From positions 1 to 64,000 of the forward strand of contig CAJUOV010000004.1 of assembly GCA_910588695.1 (NCBI GenBank): a stretch of 64,000 bases of DNA. The letters are read 5' to 3'. The position numbers and the translations under genes are program-made. The notes below the pieces were generated by a model. The model was not told where the DNA came from and did not search any database. It worked only from the letters and a program-made list of their open reading frames with translations. Positions 48,268 to 57,716 of this stretch are shown piece after piece. This DNA comes from an uncultured Christensenellaceae bacterium (GTDB taxonomy: Bacteria > Bacillota > Clostridia > Christensenellales > Borkfalkiaceae). Numbering within the stretch: the first letter of the stretch is position 1; each line of letters starts with the position of its first letter.

Positions 48268-49125
48268 ATGGAACAGACGATCCGCAAGACAAATAAGACC
48301 GTTAAGATTCTCGTTCTCTGCGTGATGTACGCCGTTATGATCCTCTTGGCGTTCACGATGCTCTTCCCGTATCTCTACATGGCGCTCACGACGTTCAAAC
48401 CAATGGAAGAGGCGGTGCGGGCGGGGCTTCACGTATTTCCCGAGCACTGGACGGCGGTTGCGTACAGGGAGGTTTGGAAGCTCGTTCCTTTCGGGCGGGG
48501 CATTCTCAACACCCTTACCGTGGAGATTCCCGTTATCGTCGTGGGAACATTTACTTCCGCGCTCGGCTCGTTTGCCTTTGCCAAGATGCGGCTTCCCTGC
48601 GCCCGCGTTCTGCTTCTTACGCTCATGAGCGGCATGATGGTTCCGTTCGCGGCGCTCTTTCTGCCGCAGTATCAGATTTACAGCTCGATGGGGCTCACGA
48701 ATAACCTGCTTCCTCTGATTCTTCCGGGACTTTTCGGAAATATTTCGATGGTGTTCTTCTTCATTCAGTTCATGGGCGGAATCCCCAACGCGCTCTTGGA
48801 GGCGGCGAAGATCGACGGGTGCGGTTATTTCAAGAGTTTCATTCACATCATGCTTCCGCTGCTGTGGCCCGCGATGGCGGCGCAGGGAGTGTTCTGGTTT
48901 CTCGGAATCTGGAACGACTATTTCGCCCCGTCCATCTATCTGACCAAGACCGAAGTCATGACCTTGCAGCCCCTCATCAACCGCCTCAATGCGACGCAGG
49001 GCGGAAGAGATCTTCCCCTCGTCATGACGGGCGCTTTTCTGTCCAGCATTCCGCTCATCGCGGTATACCTTGCGTTTCAGAAATATTTCATGAGCGCGCT
49101 CTCGATCACATCGGGAATCAAATAA
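48268..49125 (+). CDS. ABC sugar transporter permease, UgpE/MalG-like
   Basis: A 285-residue six-helix permease, second partner of the importer. The EAA loop is LEAAKIDGCGYFKSFIHI followed by MLPLLWPAM (about residues 176-203). FPYLYMALTTFK near the N-terminus is also characteristic. No ATP-binding subunit follows; in Firmicutes such importers are often served by one shared MsmX-type ATPase. The gene ends 26 bp before the next lipoprotein. Confidence 0.93.
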   Translation: MEQTIRKTNKTVKILVLCVMYAVMILLAFTMLFPYLYMALTTFKPMEEAVRAGLHVFPEHWTAVAYREVWKLVPFGRGILNTLTVEIPVIVVGTFTSALGSFAFAKMRLPCARVLLLTLMSGMMVPFAALFLPQYQIYSSMGLTNNLLPLILPGLFGNISMVFFFIQFMGGIPNALLEAAKIDGCGYFKSFIHIMLPLLWPAMAAQGVFWFLGIWNDYFAPSIYLTKTEVMTLQPLINRLNATQGGRDLPLVMTGAFLSSIPLIAVYLAFQKYFMSALSITSGIK

Positions 49126-49151
49126 AAATTTTAGATAAGGAGAAAAATATT

Positions 49152-51419
49152 ATGAAAAAATTCACCAAAAGCATGATCAGTATCGCCTGCGCCGCATTGC
49201 TCGCAACAACGTTCGCCGCATGCGGCGACAACACGCCTACTCCGCCGCCCGACGGCGGCGACGGATCCGACGTCACAGAGTCGAATCCCTCGGTAGTGGG
49301 AGAGGCGCACGGCTACTATTTTGCGGCTTCGCCCCAGAGCCTCGCGTTCAACATGTACATGAACGGCGGAACGTTCGAGAGCCTTAAAGTGAACGAAACC
49401 GAGCTCACGAGAAATCAGGAGTATAAGTTCAATATCGGAACGGAAGTGCTTACGATCAACGAAAGCTACCTCGCTACCCTTTCTACGGGCGACTACACAT
49501 TCACCTTTAAGACGAATAAAGGCAGCTGTCAGATTTTGGTTTCGGTCGGCGGAAGCGAACTTATCGAGGGATACAACATGCAGTTTGCGATCTCCGAAGA
49601 TTCGGTGCCCGATCATTTCTTTGCCAAAGCGGGCAGAGACGAGAACGCGATCAAGTTCGACTTTTTAACGTTCGGCAACTTCACGACGGAGGGCACGGCG
49701 CTCAAATTCATCAACCTTCTGATCGACAAGTCGCCCTTCGACGACACGGGGCTCAACTGGCGTTTGGGCGCGGAGGATCTGAACGTCCGTCTTTACAGCG
49801 ACGGAACGCTGATCTACCGCGACGACTTTACGGGCACCGACGGAAAGGACGGCAACGGAACGGACAATATCTGGTGGAAAGCGAATCATAACAATCCGAA
49901 CTACAAAACGGCGGAGGATACGGTCGCGATCACCCGTCAGGGCGGCGTCACATCCTTCACGCTCGAACTCGATTACGAGTTTCTCGGGATCGGGAGCGGG
50001 GACGCGATCCGCTTTGCGGTCATGGAGTGCTCCGACGCGAGCTCGTTCGATTTTAACCTCTATGCGAACGGAATCGTAGAGCTCGACGGCGTCGCGCTCG
50101 ACAATCCCGTAAAGCTCGCGCATTGGCCCATGCTCGATTCCGAGGGCAACGTCGTCCGTCCCGAGGATATCGTAACGAAAGGACCCGAAGCGCCGCAGGA
50201 TCACGAACTCACGTTTGCCAAAGGAAGAGACGGCATGTACTCCAAAATCACCCTCGCTTCCGACAATTCGGGCGTGAAGTTCGACTTTTGGACGGGCGGC
50301 GATTTCTCGGCGACGAGCCTCGGCAAACCCGAATTCGTGAATATCTATCTCGATATGCCCGCGTTCAACAAGAACGGCAAAAACTGGTGTTTCGAGCAGG
50401 AAGACATCAACGTGCGCGTATACAGCGACGGCACGGTCTATAAGAGAACGGGATTCGACAGCAGCAACGCGGATAACGTTTGGTATCCCCGTTCCGTTCT
50501 GACGGAAGCGAATAAGCTCGCGCAGACGGCTACGATCACGAAAAACGCCAAGACGGGTACTACGATCACCGTCACGCTTACGTGGGAACAGCTCGGCGCG
50601 ACGAAAGAGACGTTTAAGGGCTTCCGCTTCTGGATGGCTGAATGCGCCGACAACGACGTGAACTTCGACTACGACGGAAACGCCGATCTGGCATTCCGTA
50701 ACGAAAAAGCGGGCGACGACTATAATCTTGCTTCTTGGCCGATGTTCAGCGCGGAGGGCAACGTCGTCCTCGCAAAAGACATTGTCGTGGAAGGCGTGCC
50801 CGAAGGATACGATCTGAGTTTTGCGGCGGATAAAGACGGATTTTATTCTAAAATTTCATACGATCAATCTAAGGGTGTAACGTTCGATTTTTGGACGGAG
50901 GGAGAATTCGGCATGAACGGAAACGGACTCGAATTCGTACAGATTTATCTTGATATGCCTGCGCTCAATACCGAATTCAAAGGAAATTGGAGACTTGATA
51001 CGGAGGACGTTCTCATTCGTATTTACAGCAACGGAGAAGTCTACTTCCTGAAAAATTTCGACGGGCAGGCGGATAACATCTGGGTAAAACTCAACCGCGG
51101 CGATACGCCGACCGTGAATAAGAGAAACGAAACGAACGTTCCTCCCACGGCGACCAAGGGCGAAAATATTACGATCAACAAGACGAACGGAAAGACGGCG
51201 TTCTCTCTGACCGTCACCCTCGAACAGCTCGGCGTCGCGTCGGGCGCATCGATTGAGAATTTCCGTTTCTTCATAGCGGAATGCGCCGAAAACGACGGTT
51301 CGGACTTTAATTTTTACGGTAGCACGCTGAAATACAAAGAGACGGCGCTCCAAGACGGAGTGGATTGCAACAATTGGGCGACGTTTACGCTCGCGACAAA
51401 CGCGATTACGCTTCCGTAA
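49152..51419 (+). CDS. carbohydrate-binding lipoprotein with triplicated domain
   Basis: A 755-residue exported lipoprotein (signal and lipobox FAACGD). After a Pro/Gly/Asp linker, a CBM_X2-like module (about residues 45-125: YFAASPQSLAFNMYMNGG, and TINESYLATLSTGDYTFTFK) leads into three tandem copies of a ~190-residue beta-domain. Each copy has the same landmarks: (I/V)KFDF(L/W)T or VTFDFWT, then (F/Y)(I/V)N/Q(L/I)YLDM, then (E)ED(I/L/V)NVR or VLIRIYS(D/N)G, then N(I/V)W and an (A/M)ECA/SD segment. No catalytic motif is evident, so it is likely a glycan-binding partner for the neighbouring enzymes. ATG 49152 after AAGGAGAAA. Confidence 0.82.
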   Translation: MKKFTKSMISIACAALLATTFAACGDNTPTPPPDGGDGSDVTESNPSVVGEAHGYYFAASPQSLAFNMYMNGGTFESLKVNETELTRNQEYKFNIGTEVLTINESYLATLSTGDYTFTFKTNKGSCQILVSVGGSELIEGYNMQFAISEDSVPDHFFAKAGRDENAIKFDFLTFGNFTTEGTALKFINLLIDKSPFDDTGLNWRLGAEDLNVRLYSDGTLIYRDDFTGTDGKDGNGTDNIWWKANHNNPNYKTAEDTVAITRQGGVTSFTLELDYEFLGIGSGDAIRFAVMECSDASSFDFNLYANGIVELDGVALDNPVKLAHWPMLDSEGNVVRPEDIVTKGPEAPQDHELTFAKGRDGMYSKITLASDNSGVKFDFWTGGDFSATSLGKPEFVNIYLDMPAFNKNGKNWCFEQEDINVRVYSDGTVYKRTGFDSSNADNVWYPRSVLTEANKLAQTATITKNAKTGTTITVTLTWEQLGATKETFKGFRFWMAECADNDVNFDYDGNADLAFRNEKAGDDYNLASWPMFSAEGNVVLAKDIVVEGVPEGYDLSFAADKDGFYSKISYDQSKGVTFDFWTEGEFGMNGNGLEFVQIYLDMPALNTEFKGNWRLDTEDVLIRIYSNGEVYFLKNFDGQADNIWVKLNRGDTPTVNKRNETNVPPTATKGENITINKTNGKTAFSLTVTLEQLGVASGASIENFRFFIAECAENDGSDFNFYGSTLKYKETALQDGVDCNNWATFTLATNAITLP

Positions 51420-51448
51420 ACAAAAATAATCAAAAGGTTGCAAAAACA

Positions 51449-53209
51449 GTGAACCACGCAAAATGTTATTTGAAAAACTATCCCCGTCCGCAGTTCGTGC
51501 GGGAAGATTGGATGAGCTTGGACGGCGACTGGGATTTTGCATTCGATCGGAACAACGAGGGCGAGAACAAACGGTTTTTCCGCGGTTTCGAAAAACAGTA
51601 CGGGATTAGAGTTCCGTTCAGTTTCGAGTGCGAGGCGAGCGGGATCGCAAAAGAGGAACCCTGCGAAAACGTCTGGTATGCGAGAAAGGTCGTTCTCACG
51701 GAGGAACAGCTCAAAAAGCGTTGTATCCTCAACTTCGACGGCGTCGATCATACCGCGAAGGTTTGGTTTAACGGAAATTTCGTCGGAACGCATTCGGGCG
51801 GGTACGCGCGGTTCTCTTTCGACGTGAGCGGTTGTGCGAAAGAGGGCGAGAATCTTCTCGTCGTCAAAGCGGAGGACGGCGCCGAGATCGACAAGCCGCG
51901 CGGGAAACAGCGTTGGATGGATTACAACTACGGCTGTTGGTACGTGCAGACGACGGGAATCTGGAAGAGCGTCTGGATGGAGTTCACCGCTCCCGAGGGT
52001 CGGATCGGGTCTGTAAAGATCACGCCGCGCACCGACGAGTATTCCTTCGATCTCGAATTCGAAACGTCGCTTTCGGGCGGCGCGGAGTACGAACTTTTGA
52101 CCGAAGTCGAATTCCGCGGCAAGCCCGTGTGCGTCGTCCGCTCGAAGATGGACGGGGAAACGTTGAAACAGAAATGCTTTATCGAGAGCAGCCGCATCGA
52201 CAATCAGGTATATTTCTGGTCGCCGAACGACCCCGCCGTGTACGATTTTGCTTTTACGCTCTATTGCGGCGGCAGGGCGATCGACAGAGTGGGCAGCTAT
52301 TGCGGATTCCGCGATTTCAGAGCGGAGGGGAACAAGGTCATGCTCAACGGGTTTCCCTTTTATCAGAAGCTCGTGCTCTATCAGGGATACTGGGAGAAGA
52401 GCGGTCTGACTCCGCCCGACGAAGAGGCGATCGTAAAAGACCTGAGTCTTATCAAAGAGGCGGGCTTCAACGGCGCGCGGCTGCATCAGATTGTTGAGAC
52501 CGACGCGTTCCTGTACTACGCCGATATGATGGGGCTTGTCGTCTGGTGCGAATTGCCCTCCCCGCACACGTTCAACGGCAGAGCCTGCGAACGGGCGTCG
52601 CGCGAGTGGCAGGAGATCGTGAAACAGGCGTACAATCATGCGTCCGTCGTGACATGGGTCGTCTACAACGAGAGCTGGGGTATTCGCGAAGTTTCTTACA
52701 ACCGCGCGCAGCAGGCGTTTTCGGAAGGAATGTATCTTTTGACCAAAGCCTACGACGGCATGCGTCCCGTGATTGCCAACGACGGTTGGGAGCATACGCG
52801 CTGCGACGTGCTCACGATCCACAATTACGAACAGGATGCAAAAGTGTTCGGCGAAACTTACCGCGACGTAAACCGTTTGCAGGGCAAATATCAGAAAGCG
52901 CCCCCGCACATGCCCTTTGCACAGGGTTACGCATACGACGGGCAGCCTGTGATTTTCAGCGAATACGGCGGCTGCGCGTTCAGCGAGGATACCAAGGCGG
53001 GCTGGGGCTACGGCGAGTCGGTGCGCGGCGTCGACGCGTTCTATAACCGTTTCGGCGCGCTGCTCCGCACGATCAAGTCGCTCGATTACTGCGCGGGATA
53101 CTGCTACACGCAGTTCACCGACGTACAGCAGGAAAAGAACGGGTTGTTCACGATCGACAGGGTTTGCAAAGTGGACGTAGGCAGGCTTCGCTCCATGAAC
53201 GAAGAATAA
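51449..53209 (+). CDS. glycoside hydrolase family 2
   Basis: A GH2-type glycosidase (beta-galactosidase, glucuronidase or mannosidase group) of 586 residues. The sugar-binding and sandwich domains come first (YPRPQFVREDWMSLDGDWDF; WFNGNFVGTHSGGY). The TIM barrel follows, with the acid/base Glu in VVYNESWG and the nucleophile Glu in VIFSEYGG. No signal peptide is visible, so it may act on imported oligosaccharides in the cytosol. I choose the GTG at 51449 because the previous gene ends at 51419; an AAAGG-like site lies upstream, but the start is the least certain part. It closes the glycan operon. Confidence 0.9.
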   Translation: MNHAKCYLKNYPRPQFVREDWMSLDGDWDFAFDRNNEGENKRFFRGFEKQYGIRVPFSFECEASGIAKEEPCENVWYARKVVLTEEQLKKRCILNFDGVDHTAKVWFNGNFVGTHSGGYARFSFDVSGCAKEGENLLVVKAEDGAEIDKPRGKQRWMDYNYGCWYVQTTGIWKSVWMEFTAPEGRIGSVKITPRTDEYSFDLEFETSLSGGAEYELLTEVEFRGKPVCVVRSKMDGETLKQKCFIESSRIDNQVYFWSPNDPAVYDFAFTLYCGGRAIDRVGSYCGFRDFRAEGNKVMLNGFPFYQKLVLYQGYWEKSGLTPPDEEAIVKDLSLIKEAGFNGARLHQIVETDAFLYYADMMGLVVWCELPSPHTFNGRACERASREWQEIVKQAYNHASVVTWVVYNESWGIREVSYNRAQQAFSEGMYLLTKAYDGMRPVIANDGWEHTRCDVLTIHNYEQDAKVFGETYRDVNRLQGKYQKAPPHMPFAQGYAYDGQPVIFSEYGGCAFSEDTKAGWGYGESVRGVDAFYNRFGALLRTIKSLDYCAGYCYTQFTDVQQEKNGLFTIDRVCKVDVGRLRSMNEE

Positions 53210-53221
53210 TACTCAAAACAG

Positions 53222-53258
53222 AACAGGCGGCGCGGGTTTCCCGCGCCGTTTGTTTTTT
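53222..53258 (+). terminator. terminator of the glycan operon
   Basis: AACAGGCGGCGCGGG (53222-53236) pairs with CCCGCGCCGTTTGTT (53240-53254), two G-U pairs, then T run. Confidence 0.88.
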
Positions 53259-53327
53259 GCGGACTGCGAAAAATCAAAAATATTTATGATTTTATAAAAT
53301 AAATTTCTTCTTCCTCTTTTTGCGGTA

Positions 53328-53356
53328 TTTACACAAATCGGTTCGGCGGTTATAAT
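53328..53356 (+). promoter_or_regulatory. sigma-A promoter of the GDPD gene
   Basis: TTTACA (53328-53333) and TATAAT (53351-53356) are spaced 17 bp. Confidence 0.8.
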
Positions 53357-53391
53357 GTAAACATTCGAAAGTCAAGGAGGACGGTCGTATT

Positions 53392-55233
53392 TTGAAAAAA
53401 TTTGCAATGCTATTTACGGCGGGTGCGTTGTTCTCGATGTCGTGTTTCGGCGGCGGGTTTCTGCGCGCGACGGCGGTTTCCGATTCGACTATGACGGAAA
53501 CGGCGGTCGTCAGAAATAACCTCGCGGGCGCGCCGACGGTGATCGCGCGGATCGACGATATGTCGCAGTTTCCGCTCTCTCCCACGGCGGGTCCCTCCAA
53601 CGTTGTCTTGCGGCTGAACGAAGCCTGCAACGTCGTGGACGCGGCGGGCGACGAGATCGGCTCTCTCTCCGAGGTGTATAGCGATTTTGTGGCGGGCGTT
53701 GCGATTCCTGTTGCGCAGATTTCAGACGCTGCCGCCGCAAAAAGTTTTATCGCGCTTTGGAAGAGCGATTTTTCGGTAATCGACATGGCGGTGATGTGCG
53801 CCGACGCCGAAATCCTCAAAGAAGTGCGCGCGGAGCTGCCCGCGATCCGCGGAATATACGACTGTACGGAAAAATCTTTTCAAGACGACGGGGCGCGGTA
53901 CAAGGCGGTGAAGGACGCGACGCTTGCGATGGCGAACGTCGTGCTGTTATCGGAAGCGCAGGCGACCGTGGAGAACGCGACCTATTTTCAGCACCGTTTC
54001 AAAACGGTCTGGGTCGAGCTCTCCGAGGAGAGCGAGGGTGATTTGTTCGCTGTGCAGAATATAGTTTCGTCGGGGGCTTACGGAATCGTCGCGCGCAATT
54101 ACAAAGGAGTGTACGACGGGTATAAAGCCTATCCCAAAAAGTCGATCGCGCGCACTTCCGTCAATATCGCGCACCGCGGACTGCCCGCGACGCGGGCGGA
54201 AAATTCCGTCGCGGGGGCAAAGGCGGCTGCCGCGGGCGGCGCGACGCACATCGAAATCGACGTACATCTCTCGAAAGATAAGCATGCGGTCGTCATGCAC
54301 GACGGCACGTTGAAGCGCACGACGGACGCCGAGGGAACTGCGGACGAAAACCGCAATATTTCTGACATGACGCTCGAAGAGATCGGGCGGTATCATATCG
54401 TAAAGACGATGAACAAGGCGAAAGTCGATCCCGAGCCGATCCCTACGGCGGAAGATTTTTTCCGCGAATTCGGCGGAACGGACACGATCATCGTGTTGGA
54501 GATCAAAACGGGGGATGCGGGCATTTTCGAGGCGCTGCGTCCCGCGATCGAAGCGCACGGATTCTGGGATCGGCTCGTATTTATATCATTCAATCAAAGC
54601 ATTCTTGCGGCGGCGCATAGACAGATGCCGGAAGTGCCTACGGCTTCGCTTGCGGGATTCGGACAGAGCGATTTTGCGCAGAATGTGCCCAAGTACAACG
54701 CGATGAATACCGTGATCGACGCAACGGCGGGCGACATGACCGATCCCGATTACTACGAAAGAATGATGAAGGATCGCGGATATATGAGCTATTGCTGGAC
54801 TTACGGCGTGGCGCAGGACTGCGTTCTGGCGCAGTCGAAAGGGGTTTACGGCTTGACCAACAACGCCGCCGACGTGTTCGGCGAAGAGCGGATCGCAAGG
54901 TTGAGCGGAAAGGCGGGGCAGCGGTTTTCAAAAGAAACGCTTTCGGGGGCGACGGTGAAGTTGTCGGCGCAGACCTATTCGGGCAACCGGCGCGAGGTCA
55001 ACGGACGCATTTTCTCCGTAAAGGACTGCGGAGATTACGCCGAAGCGATCGCCTGTTACGAGGAGGCGGAAGACATTCTCTTTACGCGGGCGTTCCGCAT
55101 AGATTACGAAAACGGACAGAGCGGCGAGGAGAGCGGCGGCTGCAACGCTTCGTTCGCGCTGGGCGGAGCGGGCGCGGCGCTGATCGCGGCAGGCGCTTGT
55201 GTTGCGGGAATAAAAATGAAAAAAAGGAAATAA
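53392..55233 (+). CDS. glycerophosphodiester phosphodiesterase with sorting-like C-terminus
   Basis: An exported 613-residue enzyme that would hydrolyse glycerophosphodiesters or teichoic-acid-like chains. The start is TTG 53392 (AAGGAGG upstream). A signal peptide is followed by a ~230-residue N-terminal region that looks like a degenerate GDPD-type barrel. The catalytic GDPD domain begins at NIAHRG (His261), with ENS, HIEIDVHLSKD, VVMHDGTLKRTT and VLEIK. The C-terminus reads GCNASF plus a hydrophobic helix plus KMKKRK, like the end of the LamG-type protein at 57717. An SGNH esterase gene follows after 5 bp. Confidence 0.88.
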   Translation: MKKFAMLFTAGALFSMSCFGGGFLRATAVSDSTMTETAVVRNNLAGAPTVIARIDDMSQFPLSPTAGPSNVVLRLNEACNVVDAAGDEIGSLSEVYSDFVAGVAIPVAQISDAAAAKSFIALWKSDFSVIDMAVMCADAEILKEVRAELPAIRGIYDCTEKSFQDDGARYKAVKDATLAMANVVLLSEAQATVENATYFQHRFKTVWVELSEESEGDLFAVQNIVSSGAYGIVARNYKGVYDGYKAYPKKSIARTSVNIAHRGLPATRAENSVAGAKAAAAGGATHIEIDVHLSKDKHAVVMHDGTLKRTTDAEGTADENRNISDMTLEEIGRYHIVKTMNKAKVDPEPIPTAEDFFREFGGTDTIIVLEIKTGDAGIFEALRPAIEAHGFWDRLVFISFNQSILAAAHRQMPEVPTASLAGFGQSDFAQNVPKYNAMNTVIDATAGDMTDPDYYERMMKDRGYMSYCWTYGVAQDCVLAQSKGVYGLTNNAADVFGEERIARLSGKAGQRFSKETLSGATVKLSAQTYSGNRREVNGRIFSVKDCGDYAEAIACYEEAEDILFTRAFRIDYENGQSGEESGGCNASFALGGAGAALIAAGACVAGIKMKKRK

Positions 55234-55238
55234 TAAAG

Positions 55239-56354
55239 ATGAAGGACTGTATGAGAAAAGAACGGAATAAGCGGCTTGTTCCCCTGTGGAAGGGCGACGC
55301 CGTGTATGCGGAGAGTATTTTTGTGCTTGAAAATTTACTCGGGGAGATCCGCCCCTTTCGGTTGGCGTATCCCGTGAAGAAAGCGCTTTCGGTGACGAGC
55401 GCGGACTATTCCGTCCGTTACGAAGAGGGCAAAGATTTTACGGTGAACGAGTTCGGGGAGCTGGAAATCGTCCGCGGCGGACGGATTCCGTATTTGAAAT
55501 GGAAAGAATACCGCCTGCCCGCGTATGATCCCGAAAATCCCGAGAACATGGCTGCGGCGGACGGACTGGGCGCGTATAAAACGGGCGATCTGTTTTCCGA
55601 CCGCGAGGGCATGCGCGCTTGGCAGCTTGCCGTGACCTATACCCACGAGGAGAGCGGGCTTTATGACGTTGTTCCCGATAAGAGCGGAACGTTTGTCCGT
55701 TTTTTGAAAAAACTCAAAGAAAAACGCCGCGCGCGCATTGCAAGCTACGGCGACAGTATCACCTACGGCTGGGCGGCGAGCGGAATGCAAGACATCAAAA
55801 AACCGCCTTTCTGCGAGACATACGCCGACATGACGGTGGGCGCGCTCGAAGAAAAGTTCGGCGCAACGATCGAGCATGTCAATTTTTCGGTGAGCGGGAA
55901 GTGCGCCGACTGGGGAGCGGATGACGAAAACGCGAATCCCGTTGCCCGTTTCCGTCCCGATCTTGTGATCCTCGCCTTCGGCATGAACGACGCGGGCGTG
56001 TTCCGCCCCCGTACGTTTGAAGAAAATATGAAAACGATCATCCGAAAGATCCGCGCGGAAAGTCCCGAAACGGAGTTTTTGTTCGTATCGCCGCTGCTGC
56101 CCAATCCGTTAGTGGCGTTTACGGCGGGTTCGTCGATCAAACGCTATCATGAAGAATATCCTCGCGCGCTCGAAAAGATCGAAAAAACGGTGGCGGGCGC
56201 GGCTTGCGCGAACGTTACCGCTCTTCACCGTATTCTTTTGGAACGCAAATCCATGCAGGATACGCTCTCGAACAACGTGAATCATCCCAACGACTTTATG
56301 CATGGAATCTATGCGCAGGTCGTGTTGAAAACGTTGATCGGAGACAACGAATAA
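55239..56354 (+). CDS. SGNH/GDSL-type hydrolase (carbohydrate esterase-like)
   Basis: A 371-residue SGNH hydrolase, probably deacetylating a glycan. After an N-terminal beta-domain (about 1-165), the catalytic half shows all blocks: SYGDSITYGW (nucleophile Ser, about residue 168), NFSVSG (Gly), LAFGMND (Asn) and HPND (His and Asp near the C-terminus). No signal peptide is evident from the ATG at 55239; AAAAAGGAAA lies upstream, and a second ATG at 55251 is possible. The GDPD gene before it and the GH operon suggest a shared glycan target. Ends in a strong bidirectional terminator. Confidence 0.85.
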   Translation: MKDCMRKERNKRLVPLWKGDAVYAESIFVLENLLGEIRPFRLAYPVKKALSVTSADYSVRYEEGKDFTVNEFGELEIVRGGRIPYLKWKEYRLPAYDPENPENMAAADGLGAYKTGDLFSDREGMRAWQLAVTYTHEESGLYDVVPDKSGTFVRFLKKLKEKRRARIASYGDSITYGWAASGMQDIKKPPFCETYADMTVGALEEKFGATIEHVNFSVSGKCADWGADDENANPVARFRPDLVILAFGMNDAGVFRPRTFEENMKTIIRKIRAESPETEFLFVSPLLPNPLVAFTAGSSIKRYHEEYPRALEKIEKTVAGAACANVTALHRILLERKSMQDTLSNNVNHPNDFMHGIYAQVVLKTLIGDNE

Positions 56355-56381
56355 TTTTTTTACGAAATCTTCCTCCTTAAC

Positions 56382-56421
56382 AGAAAAGCCGCTTCCCAAA
56401 ATGGGAAGCGGCTTTTCTCTT
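56382..56421. terminator. bidirectional terminator
   Basis: A 17-bp perfect stem (56382-56398 with 56402-56418) with flanking A and T runs, between convergent genes. Confidence 0.9.
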
Positions 56422-56431
56422 TTGTAATCCG

Positions 56432-57481
56432 TCAGTATCCGAGCAGTTGTTTGGAACGGGATTTCAGATTTTTTTTGTAATAGTAATTCTGAAAATCCTC
56501 GTCGCTCAAAAGGCTGTCTTCTTCTTTGATGCGGATCGCGATCGAGCTGTATTGCGGGGAATCGTAGTCAACCTCGTCGTTCTGAAAAATTTTTCGGCAG
56601 GAGGAGGGGGAAAGTTGCAGCGTTTTGTTAAACTCGTGCGCCATCTGCGCATAGGAGGGGAATCCGACCTGACGCGCGATTTCGGCGACCGAATATCCCG
56701 TGTCGCGCAACAGGCGCAGGCTCTTGGATATGCGCAGTTCGTTCACCGCCTGCACGATCGTTTTGCCCGTGTACTTTTTGAACTGCGAAGCGATATACGA
56801 CTTATGATACCCCACCTCTTCGGCGATCTCGTCGAGGGTGATTTTCTGGTTCAGGTGGTGTTTGATGTAGAGGTATATTTTTTTCACATAGTGCGTGTTG
56901 TTCTGTTCGAGCAGGGTAAGACTCCGCGCGATCTCCATAAATAAAAGCAGAATGTGCGCGCGCACGCAGCCCGCGTCCTCGACCGTAACGCTCGGACGCA
57001 GAATGTTGGAGATCAGTTCGCGGAAAACGGAATCGATGCGCGAAAGATTGGGCACTACGGTATAGCCTGTTTTTGCGTTTGCCAGCGTTTTCAGGCTCGT
57101 CTGTTCGATGAGGGCGTTGTAGTTGACGGGCAGAATGCGGTTGACGCGGTAGGGGTCGTATTGCATGCTCTCGCGCGGTTGCATTTCCACGTTGTAAATT
57201 ACGACTTCCTCTTCTTCGATCACGAGACGGTGAAAGAGAAACGCGTCCACAAAGATCAGCTCCCCCTGATGCACCGTAACGACGTTGATCTGAGAATCGT
57301 TTTCGTGCGGAACGCCCTGCGGCATGACTTCGAGAAGAAAATTTCCCTTGCTCGCGTACATCAGTTCGAAATAGGCGTGGTTGTGCATTCCCATGTAAAA
57401 AGAGGGCGTAAATTTTTTGATATAGCACGCCATCGGTTCCAATTCGCAGCTCCCGATATCTTTGAAATGCTTATCTTTCAT
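56432..57481 (-). CDS. AraC family transcriptional regulator
   Basis: A 349-residue regulator. The N-terminal half is a cupin-type sensor (FYMGMHNHAYFELMYASKGN, about residue 29), and the C-terminal half is the AraC double helix-turn-helix: ITLDEIAEEVGYHKSYIASQFKKYTG, then NELRISKSLRLLRDTG and YSVAEIARQVGFPSYAQMAHEF. The last ~45 residues are an extra Asp/Tyr-rich tail. Likely to control the adjacent carbohydrate genes. ATG 57481 has no ribosome binding site: TTGAAT-17-TAAAAT ends 6 nt before it, so the mRNA is probably leaderless. Confidence 0.9.
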   Translation of the reverse strand: MKDKHFKDIGSCELEPMACYIKKFTPSFYMGMHNHAYFELMYASKGNFLLEVMPQGVPHENDSQINVVTVHQGELIFVDAFLFHRLVIEEEEVVIYNVEMQPRESMQYDPYRVNRILPVNYNALIEQTSLKTLANAKTGYTVVPNLSRIDSVFRELISNILRPSVTVEDAGCVRAHILLLFMEIARSLTLLEQNNTHYVKKIYLYIKHHLNQKITLDEIAEEVGYHKSYIASQFKKYTGKTIVQAVNELRISKSLRLLRDTGYSVAEIARQVGFPSYAQMAHEFNKTLQLSPSSCRKIFQNDEVDYDSPQYSSIAIRIKEEDSLLSDEDFQNYYYKKNLKSRSKQLLGY

Positions 57482-57487
57482 GGTTTT

Positions 57488-57516
57488 ATTTTAGCACGGT
57501 TGCGGGTAAAATTCAA
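57488..57516 (-). promoter_or_regulatory. sigma-A promoter of the AraC-type gene
   Basis: On the minus strand TTGAAT (57516-57511) and TAAAAT (57493-57488) are spaced 17 bp, with an extended TG-C before the -10. The -10 ends 6 nt before the ATG. Confidence 0.75.
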
Positions 57517-57610
57517 TGCCGTTTGATAAAAAACCCGCCCGAATCCATATAATTCCACAAAAATATACGAGGTTATATCAAATAAATTACGATTAAATTC
57601 GCGTTAGGGC

Positions 57611-57639
57611 TTGAAAAGCGACGGGGGGGGCGTTATACT
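57611..57639 (+). promoter_or_regulatory. sigma-A promoter with G-rich spacer
   Basis: TTGAAA (57611-57616) and TATACT (57634-57639) are spaced 17 bp. The spacer holds a G8 run followed by CGT, like the region at 3426-3452. Confidence 0.6.
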
Positions 57640-57716
57640 TGCGATACAAAATCAGTGTGAAGTAATATAGTTTTTTGTTATTTACTATCACAAAATCAAG
57701 GGACAGGGAGGAAGTT

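Noticed and set aside
57623..57630. G8 run before the LamG-type gene as a phase-variation tract
   Set aside because: It lies in the promoter spacer, where length change could matter, but a similar and shorter G run before ppdK suggests an operator. Kept only as a promoter note.
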